DNA of 64,000 bases from Rhodospirillum sp. GTDB lineage: Bacteria; Pseudomonadota; Alphaproteobacteria; Dongiales; Dongiaceae. Of the stretch, positions 31,601 through 39,266 are shown piece by piece. A program made the position numbers and the translations under genes. The stretch is taken from contig PNKY01000017.1 of the NCBI GenBank assembly GCA_013822765.1, forward strand, positions 36,078 through 100,077, written 5' to 3'. The notes under the pieces are model-generated. The model saw only the letters and a list, made by a program, of their open reading frames with translations, ran no database searches and was not told the DNA's origin. The stretch's first letter is position 1, and each line of letters opens with the position of its first letter.

Positions 31601-34429
31601 AAGAGCGACGCGTCCTTCAACTATGAGGCCGAGCAGTCGGTCAATGTCACGGTCACCGCCACCGATAGCGGCGGGCTGCAGACCCAGCAGACCTTCGCGA
31701 TCAAGGTCGGCGACGTGAACGAGGCGCAGACCGCGCTCACCTGGACCGGCGCCAGCGTCACCGAGAATGCGGCGGGCGCGGTCGCCGGCACGCTCTGGGT
31801 CGCCGACGTCGATGCCGGCGATGCGCAGAGCTACAAGGTGTCGGACAGCCGTTTCGAGGTCGTCAACAATCAGCTCAAGCTGAAGAGCGGCGTCTCGCTC
31901 GACTACGAGCAAGGCTCCAGCGTCAACGTCACCGTGACCGCCACCGACAAGGCCGGCCACCAGATCCAGCAGACCGTCACGGTCAACGTCACGAACGTCA
32001 ACGAGGCGCAGACGGGCATGGCCCTGAGCGCCAGCAAGGTCGCAGAGAATGCGTCCGGCGCGGTCATCGGCACGTTGTCGGTCACTGATCCGGATGCCGG
32101 CGACAAGCAGAGCTTCTCGGTGTCTGACAGCCGGTTCGAGGTGGTGAACAGCCAGCTCAAGCTGAAGAGCGGCGTGTCGCTCGACTATGAGCAGGGCTCG
32201 AGCGTGAGCGTCACCGTCACCGCGAAAGATGGCGGCAACAACCAGATCTCCAAGGCCTTCACGGTTGACGTCACGAACGTGAACGAAGCCCAGACCGCGA
32301 TGACGCTGAGCGCGAGCAAGGTGTCGGAGAATTCCACCGGCGCCGTGATCGGCACCCTGTCGGTCACCGACCCGGATGCCGGCGACAAGCAGAGCTTCTC
32401 GGTCTCGGACGGCCGCTTCGAGGTGGTGAACAACCAGCTCAAGCTGAAGAGCGGCGTCTCGCTCGACTACGAGCAGGGCTCCAGTGTCAGCGTCACGGTC
32501 ACCGCGACCGACGGCGGCAACAACCAGGTATCGAAGGCCTTCACGGTCAATGTGGGCGACGTCAACGAGGCGCAGACCGGCATGTCGCTTGGCACCAGCA
32601 GCGTCGCCGAGAATGCCAAGGGCGCAGTGATCGGCACTGTCTCAGTGATCGATCCGGATGCCGGCGACAGCCAGAGCTACCAGGTTTCCGACGGCCGCTT
32701 CGAGGTGGTGAACAACCAGCTCAAGCTGAAGAGCGGCGTCTCGCTCGACTTCGAGACCGAGCCTTCGGTCACCGTCAAGGTCACCGCGACCGACCAGGGC
32801 GGTCATGCGATCGCCAAGGACTTCACGGTCAACGTCACGAACGTGAACGAAGCGCCGACTGTGACCAGCAAGGACGGCTCCGCCGAGAACCACATCGTCA
32901 ACACCAGCACGGCCTACAATCCGGTCGCGAACGCCTCGGTCGGCGCCTATCTCTACAGCAACGACAGCGCCGGCGTCGCAAAGCCGGGTTCGAACCTGCT
33001 GAACGGCGTCGATGCGTCGAACATGACCCTGTCGGCGGCGACGCCGGTGTCGGTGACCTTCCAGAAGGAAGCGGCCGGCAACCACAACATGGTCGGCACC
33101 TACCAGTACGACAATAGCGGCAACGTCATCGCCGGTTCGGTGAAGTTCGTCTGGCTGGACGCCTCGGCCAATAGCGAGGGCGTGCTGGGCTCGGCAATGG
33201 TGAAGGACTTCCTGGGCTACAACCAGGCCAACACCGTTTCGCTCGGCACCATGCCGGCGGGCACCCACGTCGGCTTCTTTGCGATCTCAAACGGCGCCAA
33301 CGATGGCACCAACAAGACGCTGCTGACCAATGCGGCGGCCGGCACCGCCAACCAGACGGCGGCGATGAACGCAATCGCCGGCCAGCTGTCGATCAAGGTC
33401 GACGCCAACGGCAACGGCAAGGTCTATGTCGGCAACAGCGCGATGAACGGCGAAACGTTCTTCACCCACAACAAGACGCTGAACACCGACTTCACCGGCA
33501 ACAGCGACATCGACCACTTCGCGTCCGGCGTCAGTTCCAACCTGCCGAACCAACTGGTGATCGGTGTCGAGGATCTGGGCGGCGGCGGCGACAAGGACTT
33601 CAACGACGTCGTGTTCAGCGTCGACCTCGGCACCTACAACGTCAACAAGATGACGCAGAGCTTCGTGCAGCCGACGGTCGACTTCTCGGACGTCGACAGC
33701 AACACGCTGTCCCAGGCGGTGGTCCACACCAGCGGCTTCCAGGCCGGCGACACGCTGAACGTCCCGCCCAGCGGTTCGTTCACGGTGACGGTCGACCATG
33801 GCACCGCCGACTACACCATCACCATCGTCGGCAAGACCGGCACCGAGACGCTCGACCAGTACGAGGCCTTCGCCAACTCGATCTACTTCTCGACCAGCAG
33901 CAAGACCGAGGGCGAGCGCCACATCGACTACAGCGTGACCGACAGCGGCGGCGTGACGTCAACCGTCTCGACCGCGGACATCGGCCTGATGAACGGCTAC
34001 GAGGTCTCGACCTCGACCCTCAACGGCCAGACCACTTTCGGTTCGGGCGACGATGTGGTGCACGTCAACGGCAGCTTCGGCCAGCTCTACATGGGCGACG
34101 GCCACGACACGGTGCACCTGGCCCAACAAGGCGCATCGTTCGGTCACGCCGAGGCGGTGAAGCTCCACGACGTCGAGGCGATCGACACCACCGGCTACGG
34201 CGCCAACAAGGTGTCGCTGTCGATCGACGACGTGCTGAACATGACGGACGGCGACAACCGCCTGACCATCGTCGGTGAAACCGGTGACTCGGTCACGCTG
34301 ACCGCCAACGGCAGCAACCACTGGACCGTCGTCGAGAGCAACGCCCAGTTCACGACCTATGCCTATAGCGATCCGTCGATGCAGGCCGTCGTCGAGATCA
34401 GCAACCAGCTTAACGCGCAGGTGAGCTAG
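28631..34429 (+). CDS. Giant cadherin-like repeat adhesin, probable type I secretion substrate
   Basis: 1,932 acidic residues with no N-terminal signal. Residues 1-125 are a short unique head. About 128-786 and 940-1410 hold 12 cadherin-like repeats of about 94 residues (ENAAGAVIGALTV, DPDAGDSQSF, SRFEVVDGQLKLK, then GDVNEAQ). Residues about 797-947 are a DUF642/galactose-binding-like module (NGSFEANKLS...LDNVALKG) placed inside repeat 8. A DUF4114-like domain (about 1540-1665; EDLGGGGDKDFNDVVFSV) follows, then an Ig-like domain and a C-terminal part (VSLSIDDVLNMTD, GDSVTL) typical of RTX/LapA-type substrates. GTG 28631 has GGAG upstream. It probably acts in surface adhesion or biofilm; no type I exporter genes are in the window. 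Confidence 0.88.
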   Translation: MSDQVNVGDYSLEISGDEVVVRDESGAIVETVDLDDVDGQLTLPDGQKVDLASILADAGVENFQTAAGPANDNLGSINGGPAAFTPFPGTSDEFGGFDSEGALGGTSLSYDDPGTDDNRSYDPAEAPVPVTWSSHDPWRIDENQGGVSFGKVITGNPADIKFEVSDDRFEIVDGVLQLRDGVSFDYETEAGIDLEITATSRTGDVKTIPVHIDVTDVNEAQTDFIVDGNAANENVAGAVIGKLTVADPDQGDEQTFQVSDSRFEVVDGQLKLKDGVSLDHESEPTIDVTITATDQGGHQIQRAVTIQVGDVNEGQTSLSLVGDSIAENAPGAVVGAVIVADPDAGDSQSFQVSDNRFEVVDGQLKLKDGVSLDHEGEPTVNVTVTATDSAGHQIQQVFAITVGDVNEAQTALSLDNSSVAENAAGAVVGSLIVADPDAGDSQSFQVSDSRFEVVDGQLKLKDGVSLDHEGEPSVNVTVTATDSAGHQIQQTFAITVGDVNEAQTALSLASSSVAENAAGAVIGALTVADPDAGDSQSFEVSDSRFEVVDGQLKLKDGVSLDHESEPSVNVTVTATDGAGHQIQQTFAITVGDVNETPTDINLSGNTVVENVAGAVIGALSAIDPDAGDTHSFEVSDSRFEVANGQLKLKDGVSLDFESEPNLNVTVVATDSAGNKVQETFSLSVGDVNEAQTALSLDHSQVQENAAGAVVGTLTVADPDAGDKQSFQVSDSRFEVVDGQLKLKDGVSLNHEAESTVNVQVTATDMGGHQIQQAFAISVGNVNEAPMSLSLATDSTQLLINGSFEANKLSNGQWSLFSGIDGWKTSTQVEIQNNVTNKASDGAQVVEMDADNKVDNLYQDVQTVAGRAYELTFDTSTRGDTKHTDTIEIYWNGVKVGSVDPQSTTWQSSSFQVIGTGGSDRLEFREVSGNNDNYGGLLDNVALKGMGATVPENFKGVVIGTLSVTDPDAGDSHSFSVSDSRFEVVDGQLKLKSDASFNYEAEQSVNVTVTATDSGGLQTQQTFAIKVGDVNEAQTALTWTGASVTENAAGAVAGTLWVADVDAGDAQSYKVSDSRFEVVNNQLKLKSGVSLDYEQGSSVNVTVTATDKAGHQIQQTVTVNVTNVNEAQTGMALSASKVAENASGAVIGTLSVTDPDAGDKQSFSVSDSRFEVVNSQLKLKSGVSLDYEQGSSVSVTVTAKDGGNNQISKAFTVDVTNVNEAQTAMTLSASKVSENSTGAVIGTLSVTDPDAGDKQSFSVSDGRFEVVNNQLKLKSGVSLDYEQGSSVSVTVTATDGGNNQVSKAFTVNVGDVNEAQTGMSLGTSSVAENAKGAVIGTVSVIDPDAGDSQSYQVSDGRFEVVNNQLKLKSGVSLDFETEPSVTVKVTATDQGGHAIAKDFTVNVTNVNEAPTVTSKDGSAENHIVNTSTAYNPVANASVGAYLYSNDSAGVAKPGSNLLNGVDASNMTLSAATPVSVTFQKEAAGNHNMVGTYQYDNSGNVIAGSVKFVWLDASANSEGVLGSAMVKDFLGYNQANTVSLGTMPAGTHVGFFAISNGANDGTNKTLLTNAAAGTANQTAAMNAIAGQLSIKVDANGNGKVYVGNSAMNGETFFTHNKTLNTDFTGNSDIDHFASGVSSNLPNQLVIGVEDLGGGGDKDFNDVVFSVDLGTYNVNKMTQSFVQPTVDFSDVDSNTLSQAVVHTSGFQAGDTLNVPPSGSFTVTVDHGTADYTITIVGKTGTETLDQYEAFANSIYFSTSSKTEGERHIDYSVTDSGGVTSTVSTADIGLMNGYEVSTSTLNGQTTFGSGDDVVHVNGSFGQLYMGDGHDTVHLAQQGASFGHAEAVKLHDVEAIDTTGYGANKVSLSIDDVLNMTDGDNRLTIVGETGDSVTLTANGSNHWTVVESNAQFTTYAYSDPSMQAVVEISNQLNAQVS

Positions 34430-34457
34430 TCCCCTAAGCCACTTGCCTGCGAGGGCG

Positions 34458-34491
34458 GTCGGCGCCGGCCCCACCGGCGCCGACCTGTTTT
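34458..34491 (+). terminator. Rho-independent terminator after the adhesin gene
   Basis: GTCGGCGCCGG (34458-34468) pairs perfectly with CCGGCGCCGAC (34474-34484) around a CCCCA loop, followed by CTGTTTT. It lies 29 bases after the stop and may also serve the convergent hydratase gene, which ends at 34504. Confidence 0.85.
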
Positions 34492-34503
34492 CCGGTATTG
34501 GTG

Positions 34504-35304
34504 TCAGCGACCCTTGAAGTTCGCCTTGCGCTTCTCGGCGAAGGCCCGCACCCCTTCCTTGGCGTCCTCCGACAGCAGCGACTTCTCGTAGGTAGGCAGC
34601 TTGCCGGTGCGGATCAGGCGGAAGCTGTCGCGGATGCTGTGGCCGTCCATCTCGCGCAGCGCCTCCTTCAGCGCCTGGATGGTGAGCGGCGCGCCGTCGG
34701 CGATGGTGGCCGCCCATTCGCGCGCCAGGGTGATCGGCTGGTCCTTGGGCACGATCCGGTTGATCATGCCGTAATGCAGCGCCTCCGCCGCCGTCATGCG
34801 GCGGCCGAGCAGCAGCAGCTCCATGGCGATGTTGTGCGGCAGCCGCCGCGGCACGCGCTGGATGCCGCCGGAATCCGGCACGATACCGATCGGCAGCTCC
34901 GGCAGCGCGAACTCCACATGCTCGGCGCAGATGATGAGATCGCAGGCGATCACCAGCTCGAACCCGCCGCCCAACGCCAGCCCGTTCACGGCGGCGATCA
35001 CCGGCTTGTTGAGGCCCCACAGCTCGGTCAGGCCGGCAAAGCCGCCCGGGCCGTAGTCGGTGGTCTCCCACCACTTGCCGACCTCCTCGTTCTGGTGGGC
35101 AGCCTTGAGGTCCCAACCGGCCGAAAAGATCCGGTCGCCAGCGGCGGTCACGATGCCGACCCTGAGGTTGGGATCGTCCTGCAATTCCTGGAAAGCCGCG
35201 CCGAGGGCCCGGCTGGTCGCAAGGTCGATCGCGTTGACCTTTGGCCGATCGAGCGTTACCTCCATGATATGGCCGCGTTTTTCCACCCGGACGGAACTGG
35301 TCAT
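34504..35304 (-). CDS. caiD: Enoyl-CoA hydratase family, CaiD-like (carnitinyl-CoA dehydratase)
   Basis: 266 residues. It follows E. coli CaiD closely along its length: EVTLDRPKVNAID, FSAGWDLKAA, YGPGGFAGLTELW, KPVIAAVNGLALGGGFELV, LPELPIGIVPDSGG and the C-terminal FAEKRKANFKGR. Crotonase oxyanion contacts lie in AGWDLKA and LGGGFEL, and the acid/base Glu in PELPIGIVPDSGG. It would interconvert crotonobetainyl-CoA and carnitinyl-CoA. ATG 35304 has AGGAG 2 bases upstream; longer in-frame starts are rejected. It is separated from the carnitine operon by the adhesin gene and is on the other strand. Confidence 0.82.
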   Translation of the reverse strand: MTSSVRVEKRGHIMEVTLDRPKVNAIDLATSRALGAAFQELQDDPNLRVGIVTAAGDRIFSAGWDLKAAHQNEEVGKWWETTDYGPGGFAGLTELWGLNKPVIAAVNGLALGGGFELVIACDLIICAEHVEFALPELPIGIVPDSGGIQRVPRRLPHNIAMELLLLGRRMTAAEALHYGMINRIVPKDQPITLAREWAATIADGAPLTIQALKEALREMDGHSIRDSFRLIRTGKLPTYEKSLLSEDAKEGVRAFAEKRKANFKGR

Positions 35305-35471
35305 GGCTCCTACTCCCTGCTCTGCATAGCTGGTCTCGGCTCTACCAGGACGCGACATAGTTTGTTGACGGATTTCGACACTTCCTCTAAGTCCCAACGA
35401 CGCTGCGCCGAGTTGACTGCCATTCAGGGACCGTAACGACCGCCGAGCTGCGGCCAAAGTCGGGGCTAACC

Positions 35472-36008
35472 GTGCGCGACACTGACCGAATGCTGATCGC
35501 CTGCCAGGGTGGGGATACGGAAGCCTTTTCCGGGCTTTACCGGCTGACTTCCCCGCAACTATTTGGCCTGGCGCTACGTATCTTAAGACGAAGAGACTGG
35601 GCCGAAGAGGCGGTGCAGGAGTGCTTTGTCACGATCTGGCGCCGCGCCAAGGACTATAGGCCGGATCTTGGGCCGGCGCTGCCTTGGATCACTGTGATCC
35701 TGCGCAACAAGTGCCTCGACCGGCTCCGGCGCGAGAAGCCGTTGCAGCCGCTCGACGAGTCGGCGGCGGCCGAACGGCCCGACGAAGGCCCATCGCCCCT
35801 GGAGGGGGCGTTGGCGGCGGACGATGCGCGGCGCCTCAAAGGCTGCGTGGACGAACTGGAGGACGACCAGCGGAAATCCATCCTGCTGGCCTATTACGAG
35901 GGACTGACGCATGAGCAACTGGCCGCCCGTCTGGCGGCGCCGCTTGGGACGGTCAAGAGCTGGATCCGCAGGGGTCTGCAGCGCCTGAAGAGGTGCTTGG
36001 AGCCATGA
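35472..36008 (+). CDS. ECF-type RNA polymerase sigma factor
   Basis: 178 residues. Region 2 (FSGLYRLTSPQLFGLALRIL, DWAEEAVQECFVTIWRRA) and region 4 (LEDDQRKSILLAYYEGLTHE, then GTVKSWIRRGLQRLK) are joined by an Ala/Pro-rich linker, and no region 3 is present. The start codon is GTG 35472. Its stop overlaps the anti-sigma gene (ATGA), so the two are translationally coupled. It directs RNA polymerase to a stress regulon; the Dabb, ferritin-like and cytochrome genes downstream may be targets. Confidence 0.92.
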   Translation: MRDTDRMLIACQGGDTEAFSGLYRLTSPQLFGLALRILRRRDWAEEAVQECFVTIWRRAKDYRPDLGPALPWITVILRNKCLDRLRREKPLQPLDESAAAERPDEGPSPLEGALAADDARRLKGCVDELEDDQRKSILLAYYEGLTHEQLAARLAAPLGTVKSWIRRGLQRLKRCLEP

Positions 36009-36676
36009 GCATAGACACCGACGACCTGAACGACCTGGCCGGCGAGTACGTCCTCGGCACCCTTGCGGGCGCGGATCGCGTGGCGTTTGAAGGACGCCTG
36101 CAACGTGACACCGCGGTGATGCGCGCCGTCGCCTTGTGGGCGCAGCACCTCCAGCCGCTCGCCGATGCCGTCACTCCCGCGATTCCAGCGCCGCAGCTGT
36201 GGCAGCGCATCGAGCGCGATCTCGGATTGCCCACGCGCACGAAGACGCGCGCGCCGATGTGGATCGCCGCCGCGGTCGCCGCCGCCATCGTCGCGGTCGC
36301 GTTCCTGTTCCCCGATCTCATCTTCAGGCCCGAGGTCAACGCCGTCGCGCAGCTCGCTTCGCCGCAGGGTGGCGAGCCGGCCTTCGTGGTGTCGGTGCTG
36401 GACGACCAGGAGAAGCTGCTGATCCGCGCGGCGACCGTTGCGCCGATGCCGAACAACTCGTACGAGCTCTGGGTCGTGCCGCAGACCGGCGCGCCGATCT
36501 CGCTCGGCGTGGTCGAGCAGACCGGCGAGACCGAACGCGATGTCGCGGAGAACGTGCGGCCGCTGCTGGTGACCGGGGGAACGCTCGCGGTCAGTCTCGA
36601 GCCGGTCGGCGGTTCGACCACTGGTGCGCCAACGACCGTGATGTTCGTCGGAGCGTTGACGCCGCCCAGCGAATAA
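36005..36676 (+). CDS. RskA-type membrane anti-sigma factor
   Basis: 223 residues. A cytoplasmic N-terminal sigma-binding part (LAGEYVLGTLAGADRVAFEG, residues 11-30) is followed by one transmembrane helix near 84-103 and a periplasmic RskA-type domain (NNSYELWVVPQTGAPISLG). The ATG sits in the sigma gene's stop region (ATGA) behind TTGGAGCC. It holds the ECF factor inactive until a signal triggers its release. No zinc-binding HxxxCxxC is present, so sensing is unlikely to be by a ZAS-type redox switch. Confidence 0.88.
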   Translation: MSIDTDDLNDLAGEYVLGTLAGADRVAFEGRLQRDTAVMRAVALWAQHLQPLADAVTPAIPAPQLWQRIERDLGLPTRTKTRAPMWIAAAVAAAIVAVAFLFPDLIFRPEVNAVAQLASPQGGEPAFVVSVLDDQEKLLIRAATVAPMPNNSYELWVVPQTGAPISLGVVEQTGETERDVAENVRPLLVTGGTLAVSLEPVGGSTTGAPTTVMFVGALTPPSE

Positions 36677-36814
36677 GAGCCCGTCTCTCTGCACCTGAGC
36701 GACGCGGATCGCTGTGCTCCGTGCGCCAGCGTGGAGACTGCTAGCCGGATTTGTCACGACAACAATCGGTCTCACCGCTAGATTGCTGCCAAGCAAACTG
36801 GAGGGGAGCCGTCC

Positions 36815-37105
36815 ATGATCCGCCACACCGTCGTCTTCACCTTGAAGCATCGACAGGGCTCAGCCGAAGAGAAGAAATTTCTCGAGGATGCCCTGGTGCT
36901 GACAAAGATACCCACGGTGCAAAGCTTCGAGCGGTTGAAGCAGGTCAGCGCCAAGAACGGCTTCAAGTTCGGCTTCTCGATGGAGTTCGCGGATCAGACG
37001 GCCTACGACACCTACAACGACCATCCGATCCATGTCGCTTTCGTCCGCGACCGCTGGAAGCTGGAAGTCTCCGACTTCCTGGAGATCGACTACGTCAAGA
37101 TCTGA
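36815..37105 (+). CDS. Dabb (stress-responsive alpha/beta-barrel) domain protein
   Basis: 96 residues, a single dimeric ferredoxin-like Dabb domain: MIRHTVVFTLKH, FERLKQVSAKNGFKFGFSME and YNDHPIHVAFVRDRW. GGAGGGGAG precedes the ATG. Family members are small cytoplasmic proteins, sometimes enzymes in polyketide cyclisation, mostly stress-linked and uncharacterised in bacteria. It lies 138 bases after the anti-sigma gene. Confidence 0.88.
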   Translation: MIRHTVVFTLKHRQGSAEEKKFLEDALVLTKIPTVQSFERLKQVSAKNGFKFGFSMEFADQTAYDTYNDHPIHVAFVRDRWKLEVSDFLEIDYVKI

Positions 37106-37142
37106 TGGCGGCGCGCGCATCTCTCACGAACCCGTGAGCGCC

Positions 37143-37171
37143 TGATCCGCAACCGGAACGGACACGTAACT
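37143..37171 (+). promoter_or_regulatory. Possible ECF-type promoter before the ferritin-like gene
   Basis: TGATCC (37143-37148), an 18-base spacer and TAACT (37167-37171) resemble the TGATCC-N18-TAAGA promoter of Rhodobacter RpoE/ChrR. An alternative reading is GTAAC-N15-CGTC (37166-37189). Only one site was noticed and the match is partial, so this is tentative. Confidence 0.25.
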
Positions 37172-37225
37172 CTCACGCGAGGCAACGTCGATAAGACGGC
37201 CTTCTGAAAAGTGGGAGAAGTCGTA

Positions 37226-37822
37226 ATGTTGATTCAATCGAAGCGCCTGGAGACGGGCATCATCTCCGATCGTCGCGCGCTGTTGCGTGGTGTCGGTACA
37301 CTTGGTCTTTCGGCCGCGGCGGTCGCCATTCTGGGTGGCTGCGAGAGCATGGCCGCGAGCAACAGCGCAAGCGCGGCCGATGTCGATATTCTGAACGTCG
37401 CGCTGGGCCTCGAGCATGAAGCGATCAATGCCTATCAGTTGGGCGCGGAAAGCGGCCTGCTGGACAAGCCGGTGCTGGACGTCGCCGTGCTGTTCCAGAG
37501 CCATCACAAGGCGCATCGTGATGCGCTGATCTCCACCATCCAGAAGATGGGCGGCAAGCCGGTCGCCGAGAAGCCGATCGGCGATTACGCGACCGCGCTC
37601 AATGCCGGCAGCCTGAAGAACCAGGGCGACGTGCTGCACCTGGCGGCGCGGCTCGAGAAGGGCGCGGCCAACGCATATCTCGGTGTGATCCCGTCCTTCA
37701 ACGACAACGGGCTCAAGCAGGTCTCCGCCCGCCTCGCCGCGGACGAGACGATGCACTGGACTGCCCTCGCCAGCGCGCTGGGCGAGAACCTTCCCTCGAA
37801 AGCGCTGACGTTCGGCGCCTGA
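37226..37822 (+). CDS. Ferritin-like domain protein, Tat/lipoprotein exported
   Basis: 198 residues from ATG 37226, with GGGAGAA upstream; GTG 37211 is less likely. It has a DRRALLRG twin-Arg region, a hydrophobic core and a lipobox-like LGGC near residue 32. The mature part is a four-helix ferritin-like bundle with metal-ligand candidates in LGLEHEAINAYQ, FQSHHKAHRDAL and ADETMHW (Glu, His). It is probably a periplasmic iron or oxidative-stress protein. It lies in the stretch following the ECF sigma pair and before a cytochrome gene. Confidence 0.85.
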   Translation: MLIQSKRLETGIISDRRALLRGVGTLGLSAAAVAILGGCESMAASNSASAADVDILNVALGLEHEAINAYQLGAESGLLDKPVLDVAVLFQSHHKAHRDALISTIQKMGGKPVAEKPIGDYATALNAGSLKNQGDVLHLAARLEKGAANAYLGVIPSFNDNGLKQVSARLAADETMHWTALASALGENLPSKALTFGA

Positions 37823-37929
37823 GGTCCCCCGCTGCCCGCCGCGTTCCTCTACCCCGGCATCGGCTCCTCGCGGATGTCCGAGGGGCGCGGCGGGCAGGCT
37901 TCCCTGATCCATCTTCGGTGAGATCGATC

Positions 37930-38301
37930 ATGCGCCGATCGTTCGCATTCCTGGCGGCTGCGTTTCTCTATTCCGCCGCCGCGCCGACCGCCTTCGCGGC
38001 CGACGCCGCCCATGGCGAGGAGATCTACAACAGCCGCTGCATCGCCTGCCATTCGCCCGACGCCAACCGGGTCGGCCCCAAGCACCGCGGCGTGCTGGGC
38101 CGCGCCGCCGGTACGGTCCCCGATTTCAACTATTCCAAGGCCGTGAAGAGATCGGGCGTGGTGTGGGGCGAGGAAACCCTCGACAAGTGGCTGACCAACC
38201 CACAGGCCTTCATCCCCGGCCAGCGGATGAACTTCAGGGTCGCCGACCCGGTCGACCGGGCCGACCTAATCGCCTATCTCAAGTCCCTGAAACTGCCCTA
38301 G
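37930..38301 (+). CDS. Periplasmic c-type cytochrome, class I
   Basis: 123 residues. A Sec signal peptide (FAFLAAAFLYSAAAPTAFAA) is followed by haem motif C37-I-A-C40-H41, NRVGPKHRGVLGR and the distal Met in PGQRMNFRV, ending LIAYLKSLK. This is the mitochondrial-like cytochrome c pattern of alphaproteobacteria. It carries electrons in the periplasm. A long inverted repeat that may act as terminator starts 3 bases after its stop. Confidence 0.93.
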   Translation: MRRSFAFLAAAFLYSAAAPTAFAADAAHGEEIYNSRCIACHSPDANRVGPKHRGVLGRAAGTVPDFNYSKAVKRSGVVWGEETLDKWLTNPQAFIPGQRMNFRVADPVDRADLIAYLKSLKLP

Positions 38302-38303
38302 CC

Positions 38304-38329
38304 ACCATTTCACACTGTGAAAATGGTGA
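38304..38329. promoter_or_regulatory. Palindromic operator 1 upstream of the cys operon (also possible hairpin)
   Basis: TTTCACACTGTGAAA (38308-38322) is a perfect 15-base palindrome around a central C, nested in a longer inverted repeat CACCATT...AATGGTG. It follows the cytochrome gene and lies about 160 bases before cysH. It could be a DNA-binding site, a transcript-end hairpin, or both. Confidence 0.65.
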
Positions 38330-38401
38330 TGCGGCTAACACATTCACTTTGTTGTTAGATTAATTCACGCAGAATCCGGGCAAATCATAGAGATATCCGC
38401 A

Positions 38402-38416
38402 TTTCACACTGCGAAA
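38402..38416. promoter_or_regulatory. Palindromic operator 2 at the cys operon promoter
   Basis: TTTCACACTGCGAAA repeats operator 1 with one changed base. A TTGACA (38422-38427) begins 6 bases later and TATGAT/GATCTA candidates lie at 38442-38450, so a protein bound here would sit next to the -35 element of the cysH promoter. Two like sites 94 bases apart fit a dimeric sulfur regulator; which one is unknown. Confidence 0.65.
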
Positions 38417-38489
38417 TAATATTGACACTTCATGGCGGGAGTATGATCTATCGGTTGGAGAGTGCGTTCAGGTCACAGCCCTTACAACC

Positions 38490-39266
38490 ATGCAGCCGAA
38501 GCCCGTTTTCAGCAGTGATCCCGCGCCGGCGGAAGGAGGCCCCTTCGCCCTCGGGAAACTCGCGCTCGCGGCCCGGGCCGAGTGGCTGAACCGACGTTGG
38601 GCGGACGCGTCGACCGAGCGGATCCTGGCCGACGCAATCGAGCTGGCATTCAAGGGGCGCATTGCGCTGGTCTCGTCGTTCGGCGCCGACGCCGCGGTGC
38701 TGCTGCACCTCGTCGCCCAGGTCGACAAGGCGACCCCGGTGCTGTTCCTCGAGACCGGCAAGCACTTCCTCGAGACCCTCACCTATCGCGACATCCTGAT
38801 CGACCGCTTCGGATTCACCGACGCGCGCTCGCTGGAGCCAAGCGCGACCGATCTCGCGCGCGAGGATCCGGCGGGCGATCTGTGGTCGAAGCAGCCGGAC
38901 CGGTGCTGCCATCTGCGCAAGGTACTGCCGCTCGACGTCGCGCTGAAGGACTTCGACGCTTGGATCACCGGCCGCAAGCGCTTCCAGACCAAAGAGCGCG
39001 CCGCCCTGCCGATCGCCGAGGTGTCCGACGGCAAGCTCAAGATCAATCCGCTCGCCGGCTGGAGCGAGGCCCAGATCAACCAGGCGTTCAAGGATTTCAA
39101 GCTGCCGCGGCATCCGTTGTTCGACGAGGGCTTCGCCTCGATTGGCTGCGCGCCCTGCACCCGGCGCATCCTGGAAGGCGAAGACAGCCGCGCTGGCCGC
39201 TGGTCCGGCAGCGAGAAGACCGAGTGCGGCATTCATTTCGGGTTCACCGACGGAGAAGGCATATGA
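38490..39266 (+). CDS. cysH: Adenylylsulfate (APS) reductase
   Basis: 258 residues. A PP-loop-type nucleotide site (VSSFGADAAVLLHL) and FLETGKHFLETL are followed by the iron-sulfur motifs CC (in RCCHLRK) and CxxC (in GCAPCTR), and the C-terminal catalytic Cys in ECGIH. The paired cysteines mark the 4Fe-4S APS type rather than the cluster-free PAPS type. It reduces APS to sulfite with thioredoxin in assimilatory sulfate reduction. First gene of cysH-cysD-cysNC; its stop overlaps cysD by ATGA. Confidence 0.95.
   Translation: MQPKPVFSSDPAPAEGGPFALGKLALAARAEWLNRRWADASTERILADAIELAFKGRIALVSSFGADAAVLLHLVAQVDKATPVLFLETGKHFLETLTYRDILIDRFGFTDARSLEPSATDLAREDPAGDLWSKQPDRCCHLRKVLPLDVALKDFDAWITGRKRFQTKERAALPIAEVSDGKLKINPLAGWSEAQINQAFKDFKLPRHPLFDEGFASIGCAPCTRRILEGEDSRAGRWSGSEKTECGIHFGFTDGEGI

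Noticed and set aside
28553..31960. A very long minus-strand open frame opposite the adhesin repeats
   Set aside because: It exists because the repeated, GC-biased codons on the plus strand contain no reverse stops. Its protein is a low-complexity Val/Asp/Gly/Ala repeat without a start site or domain.
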